NCBI GenBank assembly: GCA_030549335.1
Contig: CM060186.1
Location: forward strand, 22,683,189-22,747,188
Direction of reading: 5' to 3'
Length of the DNA stretch: 64,000 nucleotides
Source: Pontederia crassipes
Taxonomy: Eukaryota; Streptophyta; Magnoliopsida; Commelinales; Pontederiaceae
The notes under the pieces were generated by a model. That model was given only the letters and a program-made list of their open reading frames with translations, was not told where the DNA came from and did not search any database. Below, piece after piece: positions 49,000 to 59,774 of this stretch. Numbering within the stretch: position 1 is the first letter of the stretch; each line of letters starts with the position of its first letter. Position numbers and translations under genes: made by a program.

Positions 49000-49425
49000 A
49001 GGGCTTCTTCTCCCTTGATTTGTCCCCTACACGAGCAGTAGTTTCCCCTTTATTATTGGGTCTCTTCTTCTCCCCCTCATGAGCATTTTGCCCCTCACGA
49101 TCGAGCAGCAGTCCACCTCTCTTCCCCTTGATTATTTGGGTGTTTCTTCTTCTTCCCCTCATGAGCAGTGGTCCACACTTTGCCTTGGGAATTTCTTCTC
49201 TTCACAAGCAGCAGTCCACCCTTTGTCCCCCTTATTTATTTCACCGTTTCTTCTCATCCTTATGAGCGGCAGTCCACCCTTGGTCTCCCTTGATTATTTT
49301 GGCATTTCTTCTTCTTCCCTTCATGAGTACCAATCCACCTTTAATCTCTCTTGATTGTTCAGGTGTTTCTTCCTCTCCCCCTCCAGCAGATTTCCTCTTC
49401 TCCTCCTCACGAGTAGCATTACTAG
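49000..49425. repeat. CT-rich minisatellite inside the CACTA element
   Basis: About five imperfect units of 60-75 bases with CTTGATTATTTGGGTGTTTC, TTCTTCCCCTCATGAGCAG and CAGTCCACCCTTTG. Open frames across it are low complexity and not taken as genes. Confidence 0.8.
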
Positions 49426-49701
49426 GACCTCAAGCTCCTCCCCGGCAACGACGACCACCCGTCACACAATGTCTCCGAGGACCAGAAGTTCATCAAGGAA
49501 GTGTACAAGGCGCTGCGCTCCATCCCCCAATGGAACGAGATCCTCTTCGTCATCACCTAGGATGATCACAATGGCTTCTACTAGACGTCCCCACCCCCGT
49601 CGGCATCCCCAGCCCTAATCGCATCGTGAGCCCCAAGTCGTTCTTCTTCCACTTCGACTACCTCGGCGTCCGTATCCCCACCTGTATCGAACATGGAATA
49701 G
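49426..49701 (+). pseudogene. Captured exon fragment of a non-specific phospholipase C (NPC)
   Basis: Translation gives [41 protein letters not shown](stop)DDHNGFY, then in a shifted frame VPTPVGIPSPNRIVSPKSF and HFDYLGVRIPT. This is the plant NPC (phosphoesterase, PF04185) core around the DEHGGFYDHVPTPV motif, here altered to DDHNG with a TAG at 49558-49560 and a short deletion after FY. It ends at a donor-like GTAATC (49702), suggesting capture of genomic exon plus intron. It is only a fragment and cannot encode an enzyme. Confidence 0.9.
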
Positions 49702-50669
49702 GTAATCAATTAAGTAATTAATTTGTGTGGCTGATGGGGCCAAATTCTATATGCATGATGTGCTGCTGCCAATAATAGGTTGCATGCATCTTTTTATGTT
49801 TAATCTTGCAAATTGTTTTGTGGCATGCTGCATCTAGGAACAGAACATAACCAAAGCCTCTAGTATCCAAAAAAAAAATGAAAGACTTCATGGCTATAAG
49901 CAGCATAGTGTCGCATTTGGGGATGGGGAAATTTCATGTCTCATTTGGAGCAAAAACAATCTAGTGTCGCAAGTCATCCCATTTGGACCAGATTATGTGT
50001 AATTGTTAAAAAAAATAGGCTAAGGAGACCTGCAGACATGAAGGGTCGCACATAGTTATTAAGTTTATTCAGTAGGAGACTGGAGGAATGTGCACATAGA
50101 TTCATCATGCCTTAAGTTCGACAGTGAGGGGGTGCAGTTCCTTATGTGGAAATCGAAAATGCTATAGAATTCTTTTCTTCTAAACATTCATTTTTGTCTC
50201 CTCGGAATCAGTACAAAATAAGGAGTTAAGCTTCTAAACATTCTTTTGGTGCTTATAATTGTTTAGTTATTATCTGTGAATGTAATGTATTAGCGTAAGA
50301 TGCATCAGTTTTGGGCCCCGTAAAAAGAATTTTTTGTTGTAAAAAAACTCTGGCTTGCTGTAGGAATTTTTTACTGCTTTGCTTTCTTTTTTCTTTAGGT
50401 TGAGGGAGAAGAAATTGACGTGGGTTGATATCTTTGAAGAAATACATGTACGTTGATTCTTTTGAAGTGCACCCTTTCCTTTATGTGCATCCATTCTCAC
50501 ATCATACTCATTTGTTTGCCTTATTTTGGCATTTCATTTTATTACCACGAAGAATGTAGCAATAATCTCATGTCATTAAGTAGCCTGGACAAGAATTTTC
50601 TTTTCAATATTTCTATTATATTTTTTGTCGTGGCTTTTGTCGATATTTCAATATTAAGTAGCCTGCAAT
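49702..50669. other. CACTA interior, possible captured intron, no gene
   Basis: AT-rich, no domain. The text AATAATCTCATGTCATTAAG occurs at about 50560 and again near 50667, a local duplication. Confidence 0.4.
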
Positions 50670-51010
50670 AATCTCATGTCATTAAGTCCTCACAATCCGT
50701 CTTTGGCTTTTGTCGTGGCCATGTCCCCGCCCGCCGCGCGCTCCCCCTTCGCTTCCCCTTCTCCTCCGCCGGCCCCCGGTCCTGGTATCCTGCTGCCGCC
50801 GGACAGCCCCCCTCGTCGCACGCGCGCCAGCATCCTGGTCCCCTCTCCTCGCCGCCAGACAGCGCCCCCCACAACCCACCGCTCGCCCGCGCGACCCCGC
50901 GTGCGCGCGCGCCAGTCCACCTTCTCCTCCGGCGGCGGACGCACCAGCGTCCTTCTCCCCCCTTCCCCCGCGCGCGAGCGCCTGCCGCCCTCCCCCCGCC
51001 CCCGCATTTA
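50670..51010. other. GC-rich block inside the CACTA, source unknown
   Basis: Sharp change to very high GC between AT-rich flanks. Open in several frames; the plus-strand frame from 50715 is proline/serine/arginine-rich. It may be the 5' exon of a captured host gene. No family recognised, so no product is assigned. Confidence 0.55.
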
Positions 51011-51353
51011 GTGGCTTATTAGATTTTAGCTTAGCAAAAATAGGTAAGCTGGACAAAAATATTCACCGTGTATTATGATAGTCAAAGAATTTGTTGTTGA
51101 ATTTCTTTAGCGGATTTCTTTGTTGTGATGATTAGCTATATCTATAATAAAAAAAAATGACATTATGAAATGTACATGCATAGCCACATGAGACTGTCAT
51201 TCCTATATACTTCTCCTAGCTATGGGTCTGCTGCATGGAGGAGACATTTTCTTGCTTTCAAAAGCTTGATTTTCCCTAGCTTGTTTGAAAGTATCATATA
51301 CTGGAGCTAAATTATATGAATGCTATGTGATTTTTAAGTTGATTGTTAACCAG

Positions 51354-51710
51354 GGTACATTTGTTGAGGGAATTAAAGAAGAAGAGTTATTGTCTCCTGC
51401 TCATGCATTATCCCTGATTGCAGCTGGAGAAGGTAAATTATGAACTACCTCATCTCTGTTGATAAACATTTCCTTTACTGATATGCATGACTTAACTCAT
51501 GCATATTATAATCTGAATGCGTAGAATTAGTTTTGCATATCCGATGACATATATTATATTATATCTTCTTAAATGTTGTACTTATTTGCTTATCAATGCT
51601 ACTTTATCAATCTTTATGATGGTAACTTTGATGCGATGACAGAGCATAGGCATGTTGGATCTAATAACTTCAATCTACTAAGCAGCAGAAGTCATACAAT
51701 TTTCACACTG
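51354..51710 (+). pseudogene. Captured two-exon fragment of a kinesin-7 motor domain
   Basis: Exon 51354-51432 encodes GTFVEGIKEEELLSPAHAL then SLIAAGE. An intron with GTAAAT...GATGACAG follows, then exon 51643-51710 encoding EHRHVGSNNFNLLSSRSHT then IFTL, followed by GTAATC. Splice phase joins exactly (split E codon). This is the stretch around switch I (SSRSH) of the kinesin motor; plant KIN-7 proteins read nearly the same. No neighbouring exons are present, so it is a captured piece rather than a gene. No stop lies inside either exon. Confidence 0.92.
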
Positions 51711-51828
51711 GTAATCCAACCTCATGCAAGCAATTGTGTTTGGCTAAATGTGTTAAAACTTTCATTGCCATCTATTGCATTAGAATGTGTGTTTCCTATA
51801 TTTTTCTTTATTATGTTTATGGCTTTTA

Positions 51829-52008
51829 ACTCCGCCTATGTTTTATAGCCGGTCCCAAGCCCGGATAAAGGAGGAGGGTTGTGTTAGGCCCCGACAGCCA
51901 GCGTAAAATCCTGTCGAATCTCATGAACATGGATCAACGAAATGGCGTCGTATGATCCATGTAGCTGACCCCACCTAGTGGGATAAGGCTTTGTTGTTGT
52001 TGTTGTTG
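51829..52008 (+). mobile_element. Internally deleted RTE-type LINE (180 bp)
   Basis: Same 5' module as 35131-35388 (CTCCGCCTATGTTTTATA; GGAGGAGGGTTGTGTTAGG) joined at AACGA directly to the last ~65 bases of the LINE (GGCGTCGTATGATCCATGTA, CCCACCTAGTGGG hairpin, (TTG)n). The deletion point differs from the other copy. Imperfect flanking similarity TTTCTTTATTATG / TTTCTATTATA may be a target duplication. Confidence 0.88.
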
Positions 52009-52380
52009 AATTTCTATTATATTTTTTCTAATTAATCTGCATTTAATAGATTAAAGTTTCTAATTCTGCACTTGTTAGTACCTTCATGACAGAGCTTGAA
52101 CTAGATACTCCTGTTTGCCTAGGTTTTATATCTTGCCATCATGTAGAATTTTAATTTCCCTCATATAATTTTTTTGGAAATTTTCTTCTTGTATGTGCCA
52201 ATGATATTGTATAAACTTGTTTGACAATGTGTTTATGATCATCTAAAATTATCTACTGCTCCATTTATGGATGGAAACTTGGAATTCTTGGTTAAATGCA
52301 TGGAAGATCTTTCAACAGGGTGCAGTTTGGCTCCATAATTATTTCTATATCTTCATGGATATGAATGAATGGAACTACCC

Positions 52381-54065
52381 ACAACAACAACAACAACAAC
52401 AAAGCCTTATCCCACTAGGTGGGGTCGGCTACATGGATCATACGACGCCATTCCGCTCTATTAGTAACCAAACCTTTCGGTATATTATTCACCAATAGAT
52501 CTTGCTCTATTAGTTCGCCAAGTGTCCGCCTTGGCCTCCCTCTCCCTCTTTTAATCGGACTCCAGATTATTTGATCTACTCTTCTTACTGGCGCATCTAA
52601 TGGTCTTCTCTGAACATGACCAAACCATCTCAAACGATTTTCTACCATTTTCTCACTAATAGGAGCCACTCCGACTCGTTCACGTATATGGTCATTCCTA
52701 ATCTTATCTAATCTTGTATGATCACACATCCATCTCAACATCCTCATTTCGGCTACCCCCACTTTACGTTCATGTTGTCCCTTCATAGCCCAACATTCAC
52801 TACCATATAACACTGCTGGCCTTATAGCAGTACGATAGAATTTTCCTTTAACTTTATTGGGTACTTTTCTATCACAAAGAACTCCAGTGGCTTTCCTCCA
52901 CTTACACCAACCAGCTTGAATTCTATGATAAACATCGTCATCAATCTCACCATCTTGTCTTACAATTGATCCTAAATATTTAAACTTTGTCACTTGAGGA
53001 ATTATATCCTCCCCTAACCTAACTTTCAAATCGTCTCTAAGTTGTTTATTTGTGAAATTGCTATGCATATATTCTGTTTTATTCCTACTTAAACGAAAAC
53101 CCTTTGACTCCAACGTATTTCTCCATATTTCCAATTTTGTATTAATCTCTTCTTTTGAATCCGCTAAAAGTACTATATCATCCGCAAATAGCATGCACTT
53201 AGGTACCTCCTCTGTGATACTCTCGGTTATAGCATCGATAACTAAGTTAAATAGATACGGGCTTAAAGCTGATCCTTGATGTAGGCCAATTCCTATAGGA
53301 AATTCATTTGTCTCACCTCCGGGTGTCCTAACCCTAGTCAATGCCCCATCGTACATATCTTGTATTACCTTAATGTAGGCAACATTCACCCTCTTCTTTT
53401 GCAAGGCTTTCCAAAGTACATCCCTTGGTACCCGATCATACGCCTTCTCTAAGTCAATGAAAGCCATATGTAAGTCTCTTCTCCTACTTCGATACTTCTC
53501 CATCATCCCCCTTAGTAAATAAATCGCCTCTGTAGTGGATCTTCCTGGCATGAACCCAAATTGTCTCTCAGAAATACTAGTCTCCATTCTCAATCTATGC
53601 TCAATCACTTTTTCCCATAATTTCATAGTGTGACTCATAAGTTTAATCCCTCTATAATTTGCACAATTCTGAATATCCCCTTTATTTTTGGAAATAGGAA
53701 CTAATGTACTTAATCTCCAATCATCAGGCATCTTTTTCGACCGTAAAATCTCATTAAATAGTTTACATAACCACAACACACATTTTTCTCCTAAACATTT
53801 CCAAACTTCAATCGGTATACCATCCGGTCCAACGGCTTTACCATTCTCCATTTTCTTAAGAGCTTCGCTAACCTCCGAGACTCTAATTCTACGATAAAAT
53901 GACCTATTAAGCTCACATTCGCTAACTGTCAAGTCCTCCAAATCACAACGCGAACCTTCACATCCATCATTAAATAGCTTATAGAAATACTCTTCCCATC
54001 TGTTCTTAATATCTTCTTCAGTAACTAAAACCTTGCCAACTTCATTTTTTATGCAGTTCTTCAAT
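52381..54065 (-). mobile_element. 5'-truncated RTE-type LINE with open reverse transcriptase
   Basis: The 3' end on the minus strand is (TTG)n at 52381-52402, preceded by the CCCACCTAGTGGG hairpin. The 5' end stops abruptly near 54065, losing the endonuclease. No clear target duplication was found. Related short copies lie at 35131, 39126 and 51829. Confidence 0.9.
52415..54065 (-). CDS. LINE reverse transcriptase, 5'-truncated but uninterrupted
   Basis: About 550 codons remain open to the TAG at 52415. Order: KNRWEEYFYKLF, MPDDWRLSTLVPISKNKGD, NYRGIKLMSHTMKLWEKVI, QFGFMPGRSTTEAI, AFIDLEKAYDRVPR (catalytic D), GLHQGSALSPYLFNLV, and the active-site FADDIVLLADS. The C-terminus WFGHVQRRPLDAPVRR...RGRGRP is typical of plant RTE-clade LINEs. 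The true start and the apurinic endonuclease domain are missing, so it is not autonomous. The open frame suggests recent insertion. The first in-frame ATG is not taken as a real start. Confidence 0.9.
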
Positions 54066-55034
54066 TCCAATACTATTATTCTTCAATTCCAATACTCTCA
54101 AGGCAGCAAGCACAACAAGCATCGCTTCAGAAGCAAAGGTAATGGGTATACATTGCCTTCAAATCTTCATCGTGTGCGCCATGATCTTCCATTACAATAC
54201 AATGAGTTTGCCAAAGATCATGATTTGTTGCAAGATGAAAATATGATTCAAGATGATGAAAATTTGCAAGAGGATGAGAACCTGGATGATGAAGTTAATC
54301 CCATGGATCAAATAACTGAAGGTATGCAAAACCTGAATTTTATACATATCTGTCCAACTTGTGATGCTATCTATGAAAAGAGAAATTAGGAATCAGGCAA
54401 AAGTGTCGGCAACAACAAACAGTGAACACTTTTTATTAACTTAACAACAAACAGGCAAAAGTGTCAGCATGGAGTCCCTATTGCTACCTGCCCTGTGCTA
54501 ACTGCTATAGTTAGCTGCGACCACCTGCTGCTGCTGCCACTTGCCTCCACTGGCTTCCAGCAGAGACATTGTTCACCATGTTTGTCGTGAGAACTGCTGC
54601 CTTGTTCCTTGACGTCCACTGCCACACCCATTGCTAACTGCAACAACTGTTGCAAGCCATTGCTGCCCTCGTGCCCTATCCAACTTGTGAGATCCAACCA
54701 TAGTTACAAGGGGATAATATGGACAACTATCTCCTATGCAACTATCTCGTTTGGAGCAGAATCATAGCCCAATCACGTTTTATCCCTATTAACTTGATAG
54801 ATCTCTATTGATATGAGCCAGAACAATTATCTCTATGCAATCATAGTAACAAGGGGAATGGAATTCACTAACTCAACATAAGGTTGGATTGTTATCGAAT
54901 TGCCCAATTGACCTTGGGGAAACAAGATACTGAGATATGGTACTCCAAATGTTTGCATGTATTCAGTATGTATATTTTCTTTTATAAAACTATTATAAAT
55001 TTAAATGGCATTTTTTCTGATTTGTTAATTTAGG
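54066..55034. other. CACTA interior between LINE and transposase fragment
   Basis: 54070-54110 has a duplicated TTCTTCAATTCCAATACT. 54100-54390 has an acidic repetitive frame (DENLQEDENLDDEV), unassigned. 54410-54700 is CTGCTG-rich. 54700-55034 shows nothing recognisable. Confidence 0.4.
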
Positions 55035-55706
55035 AATCAAGTGAGAGGAATGCTAGAAATAGAGCTAAGATAAGCATGCCTCATTGATCTAGGAGTATGC
55101 CAATTCGAGAAATTATATATCAGCAGGTGAACAACTAATAGTTAATTAACAATGTGTGCTTATATTTTTTTTGATATTGTTTGATTTTTTAAACATGTAG
55201 GGAGGCAAAGATGGTAATCCACCGTATGTAGGAACAATTTTCTTTGAAACATGAAAAAATGATAATAAGCTCATTGATCCCGTGGCAATTGAAAGACATG
55301 TACATTTAATTATTCATTTATTTTCATTTGAATTTTTGGCAAAAAGTTGCATTTAATTTATTCTTGTTCATTTGTAGGTTGAAATTCAAGAACTTGTTCA
55401 ATTGAAATCGACACTTACACATATAGAAGTAGTAGAGAGATGTTTCGGATTTCAAAATCATAGCCATGCGTTGGCTTTGGAGGTGGAATAAAGGCAAAGG
55501 ATTTGAGAGGAACAAATTCAAAAAGTGTACTACTAAATGAGTTGCGGGCCACTCAACAAGAGAACAAATTTTTTCGAGAGGAGAATGAGTTTTTGAAGAA
55601 TCGCTTGAATTCTATGGAAATTCAAATGCAACAAGTACTGCAACATTGCTTTGGACAATCTAATGCACAAAGTTCAGCAACACAGGAATCAGACAATGAA
55701 AATTAA
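55035..55706 (+). pseudogene. Ptta/En/Spm transposase C-terminal fragment of the CACTA
   Basis: RNARNRAKISMPH near 55045-55085, an intron-like gap with GTGAACAAC...ACATGTAG, then GGKDGNPPYVGTIFFET and IDPVAIERHVEIQELVQL (55201-55400), and a coiled-coil tail with RATQQENKFFREENEFLKN (55540-55600). The series matches the plant transposase Ptta/En/Spm domain (PF03004). Stops at the SxSRSM position and after FFET, plus a shift near 55475, show decay. Only the last third is present. Confidence 0.8.
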
Positions 55707-56169
55707 ATGGTTTGTTTTATGTTCTCTCTTAAATTGTCTTATTTATTTATAAGTTATTATTTTTCATTTTGTTGTTAATTCAATAGTCATTGGACATTTA
55801 TTAAAAATTCTTATGTATTTTGTGAACTTTACAGATTTTGAAGATATGGAAAGAAAGAGATGCAATTCAAAATTCAAACAAGTTATTTTGCTTTTAGGAT
55901 AGTGTAAGCATTTTCTAGGGAATGAAGAAGATTGATGGGTTAAAAAATTTGAATGCTAAATGTTATTGATATTGACTACTATGAACATTTGTTGGCACGG
56001 ATAGTTTTTTTTTTTCGAAGTTATATGAACAATCCATTCTGGTAAATTAATTTAACTTTTGTATTATAGTTTGTGAGTTTGTTTTTAGTTGAATGATTGC
56101 TGAGAAAGTGCGTTGTAGATCATGTTTTGATAAAGTTCATGGTCATTATATAACTTTAAAGACCGTATT
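55707..56169. other. CACTA 3' interior, non-coding
   Basis: AT-rich; leads into the subterminal repeat array. No gene seen. Confidence 0.5.
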
Positions 56170-56745
56170 TGACGACTTTTTTTTGTCATCGACGATATTT
56201 AACGACGGGATTAATAGCTGCTAAAGATTATTAACGACAAAGATATTTTTCATCATTAATATATTCGACGACCAACTAAATGGTCCTTATATGAATATAA
56301 CGGTCGGGTTTTTTTCTAGTCATGAATGACTTTTAACGATGGGATTAGTAGTCGCTAAAGATTATCAACGACAAAGATATTTCTCATCATTAATGTATTC
56401 AACGACCAATTAAATGATCCTTATATGGATTTAATGGTCGGACTTTTTTCTGATCATAAATGGCTTTTAACGACGGGATTATTAGTCGCTGAAGATTATT
56501 AGCGATAAAGATATTTTTCGTCGTTAATGTATTCGACGACCAACTGAATGGTCGTTATATCGATTTAACGGTCAGATTTTTTTTAGTTATTGATGACTTT
56601 TAATGACGGGATTAGTAGTCGCTGAAAATTATCTACGACAAAGATATTTCTCGCCATTAATGTATTCAACGACCAACTAAATGGTCCTTATATGGATTTA
56701 AGGACCGGATTTTTTTTCGAACGTTGATGACGTTTAACGGCCGAC
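56170..56745. repeat. 134-bp subterminal tandem repeats of the CACTA element
   Basis: AACGACGGGATTA-type marks occur at 56201, 56335, 56469 and 56602, a period of 133-134 bases, four units. Each holds ACGACAAAGATATTT, TCGACGACCAACTAA and a GGTCGG motif. The left end of the element shows only degenerate single motifs. Confidence 0.9.
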
Positions 56746-56895
56746 ACTTTTACGTTGTTGTTATTGACTTTTAATGGCGGCATCTATAACGACCAGTGAT
56801 GACGAAAAATGCTGGTCGCTAATGACCAACAACGATCGGATTTTGATTATTAACGAACATATTTCCCTTCGCTAATGATGTATTTTCTTGTGGTG

Positions 56896-57239
56896 TTTCT
56901 TGGATAAATTGGAATATTAGCGTCGGATACAATGAATGCATGAATAGAGCAGAAAAAAGTTTGAAGAATCAGAAGACAAATTAGGGCGCAAAAGCTGAAA
57001 ACCTGCCGGTTAGACTAGTTATCACTTCGAGAATGCCGACTTTTGACCACAAATTGCATCGCTAGACATGCACGACGCACTCACTATTTGGTGCCAAAAG
57101 ACACGCACTTGTACCATTCGACGGGTAGCACTAAAATTTGACATCTTCTAACAACCTCGGACTATTCAACCCTACTCTGACACTTGACGGGCGCAAAACC
57201 TGAAACTAAGAATGATTTAACAAAATTGGCACTACGGTA
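56896..57239. other. Gypsy sequence between CACTA and copia element 2
   Basis: Continues 48568 after removal of the CACTA. It contains GGTGCCAAAAG, GGGCGCAAAACC and GGGCGCAAAAGC motifs like those in the G LTRs, so it is probably part of the same or a related gypsy element. Confidence 0.5.
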
Positions 57240-59082
57240 TGTTGGATCCCAAAGGCACCAAGAGGGGGGGGGGGGGGGGGGTTGAATTGGTATTTAAGTT
57301 GAAAATGTCGATTTCACAGAATGTGTCACTGAAGTTTAAAATTAATTCGTTAAATATTTTAAATCAATGCAAATCAAACTAAATCATAATCATAATATGA
57401 GAAGGAGAGAGAGAGAGAATGCAAACACAAAGTACAAGGGTGGTTGTTGATGAGGTTCGACCTTATCTTGGCCTACGTCTCCGCTCCGACTTCTCGACGT
57501 CGAGACCACTGGAGATTCCACTAAACTCTTTCTTAATTCCAAATGGGACAAGGAAGAACCTCATTTACATCAACCACTTTTTCTCCTTCTAGGAAGCTTA
57601 TATTTTCTCTTGCTTAAGAGATAAGATATGGAACATCTTTTACACAAGAGCTCTCTCAATTTTTCTAACAAATTATTTCTCTCTTTTACAAAAAACAAGC
57701 TCACAAGAATGGAAAAGAGAAAGAAGAAAAAAGTAAAATGATAACTTCAAGAAAATGATATTCTTTTGATAACTTAAAGTTTTTTTTAATGTTTGGATAG
57801 ATGCATTTGCTTCTAGCTTTGTCACTTCTTTTATAGATTTGTATGTGTGAAAATTTCATCAAGAAATTTTTTCACATTTTTCTTCTTGAAAAATAGTCGT
57901 TACTATTCATGTCAGCTATTATGATGACCTTATGCAGATGATACTCACATGATTTACCTTCATGTCATTTAAAGATAGTTACTCTTTCACATATGAGTTT
58001 ATTCTTACTTGACCAGCCAAAATTTTTGTTTTGGTCAATATGATGTTCACATATGTATTACTTGTCAGCCAAGACTAATTCTATCATGTAGCAGAGTGCA
58101 TTTTGATGGCATTACATTGTTTGCATTTTTTAGTCTTTAAATCTCATTTTACAAAAAAAAAGTCTACAAGGTTGCAATACTTGTTGTATGTTTCCATTTT
58201 TTACTCTTTTAATCTCATTTTACAAAAAAGTCTACAGGGTTGCAATCACATATTGCCAATTGTGATATTTAAGTTTTATTGTCTTTTAATTAAATTTTAA
58301 ATAGTTGCAACACTCACCAACAAGCCACATGCATGCATCCCGACGCTAAAGTTGAAATTTATGCCAACTCAAATAAAAGCTATATATCTTTTGCGGAATT
58401 ATCTTAATTTGAATTCAGTTGCATTATATTTCTTCTACAAAATGAAATGTGTCTCTTATAATGAGTACAATCAAAGGTGCTTATTAACGAAGGAAACTCT
58501 AGTTTGATTGAAGAGAAAATAAGGAGAAATAAAAGCATTAATAGACCAGTCGATCAGTCTATATGACCGTTGCGCTTATTTTCTCACTGACTGCAGCTGG
58601 TCGGTCTACTAGAATATCGATCGGTATAGTCTCGACATTTTTATTTGCGCCTGTTGAGTTGATCGATCGGCCAGTGCATCAACCGATCCATCGATTGGTG
58701 TAGTCTTGTCATGTATTTGAGCAGCTCATGCATTGACTGGTCGATCGATATCTCCAATCGATTGATCATATAGTCTCAACCGGTGCTTATTGTGTCGACC
58801 GACAGGTTGACCGACATGCACTATTTTGAGCATATCTTTTTGCACATTTATCCAAATTAGATAATCTTAAATTCTATGGATAGCTAACATCATTCTCTAC
58901 AACTTTAATATTTTGATCATTCATCCAAAATATGATAAGACCATAGTTTATTATTTAATCAATGTTTAGTGCATAAAGTTTTTTCCTTTTCTTTAAACTT
59001 TTTCAGCATTTAACTTTAATCTTTCGTTGTTTGTATCATCAAAATATAATTTTATATGGTGCATTAAAATTTTGCTCCCACA
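57240..59082 (-). repeat. 3' LTR of copia element 2, with ~620 bp absent from its partner
   Basis: Plus-strand text runs TGTTGGATCCC to GCTCCCACA. 57264-57281 is an 18-base G run. Compared with the partner LTR there is extra sequence at about 57925-58546, including two copies of a ~66-bp unit (TCTCATTTTACAAAAAA). The palindrome cluster (GGTCGATCGAT types) lies at 58550-58840. Confidence 0.85.
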
Positions 59083-59100
59083 ATCTCCCCCTTTTTTTTA
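59083..59100 (-). other. Polypurine tract of copia element 2
   Basis: Inverted it reads AAAAAAAAGGGGGAGATT and directly abuts the 3' LTR, the expected start site of plus-strand DNA synthesis. Confidence 0.9.
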
Positions 59101-59774
59101 TGAAGATAAGCTAAGAAATATTAAAAATATATAAGTTGTGAAAAAGTTGTAAAATCTTATAAAATCAATTTTACTCTTAAAACTTAACTTTTCTTACAAT
59201 GATAAATATTCACATAAGTACTAATTGTAAGGTACTCTTCATATAAAGTTATATTCATATCATATTGCTCCTATATTTCTCCGCTTTATGTTTCATCAAA
59301 ACATAATTTGCACATGAAGCATATATGTAACTCCCCCTTAATCATGTCATCTTTAAAAATGTTATTCTCACCTTTTGTCATATATGAAACATGTAAAATA
59401 AAAAAAAATTGATTCATATATAAACTATATAATATGAAAAAATAACTCCTCCTAAATTTATGGCTAGTTTATAATGGCAAAATGAAATCAATTTGATTTA
59501 GGGTTTATGAAAGCCAAAAAAATTGTATTAAAATCAAAATATCGCATAAAACTTTGATGCAACAATGATATGAATGACACGTCAAAATTAAAGTTGAAAG
59601 ATTTTAATATGTTCGTCTTATCACTATGACCAATTTTCTTTTTCTATTTTATATGTTCATCTTTTCTTTCAAAGACATAGTAATTTTAAATTTTTGAATT
59701 GAGATAAAAAAATAAGGAATACTTTTACCATGACCTTCGTGCCTTCACATTTTTAATTCCACTTGTCTTTTGCA

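Larger units (their letters stand above)
48569..56895 (+). mobile_element. CACTA (En/Spm) element with captured host gene fragments
   Basis: Left end CACTACAAGAAAA and right end, inverted, CACCACAAGAAAA form a 13-bp TIR with one mismatch. TTT precedes and follows as a 3-bp duplication. Subterminal AACGACCAAC / TTAACGACG motifs fill both ends (48590-48800, 56170-56880). Inside are a CT-rich minisatellite, fragments of a phospholipase C and a kinesin gene, a GC-rich block, two RTE-derived elements and the C-terminal part of a Ptta/En/Spm transposase. It is 8327 bp; the main transposase (TNP2/TNPD) is absent. Confidence 0.92.

Noticed and set aside
50676-51078. Overlapping open frames of 105-124 codons in the GC-rich block
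   Set aside because: Long frames on both strands follow from high GC; none matches a known family.
51354-51710. A functional kinesin gene at this place
   Set aside because: Only two short exons of the motor are present, inside CACTA ends, with no ATP-binding or neck exons nearby.
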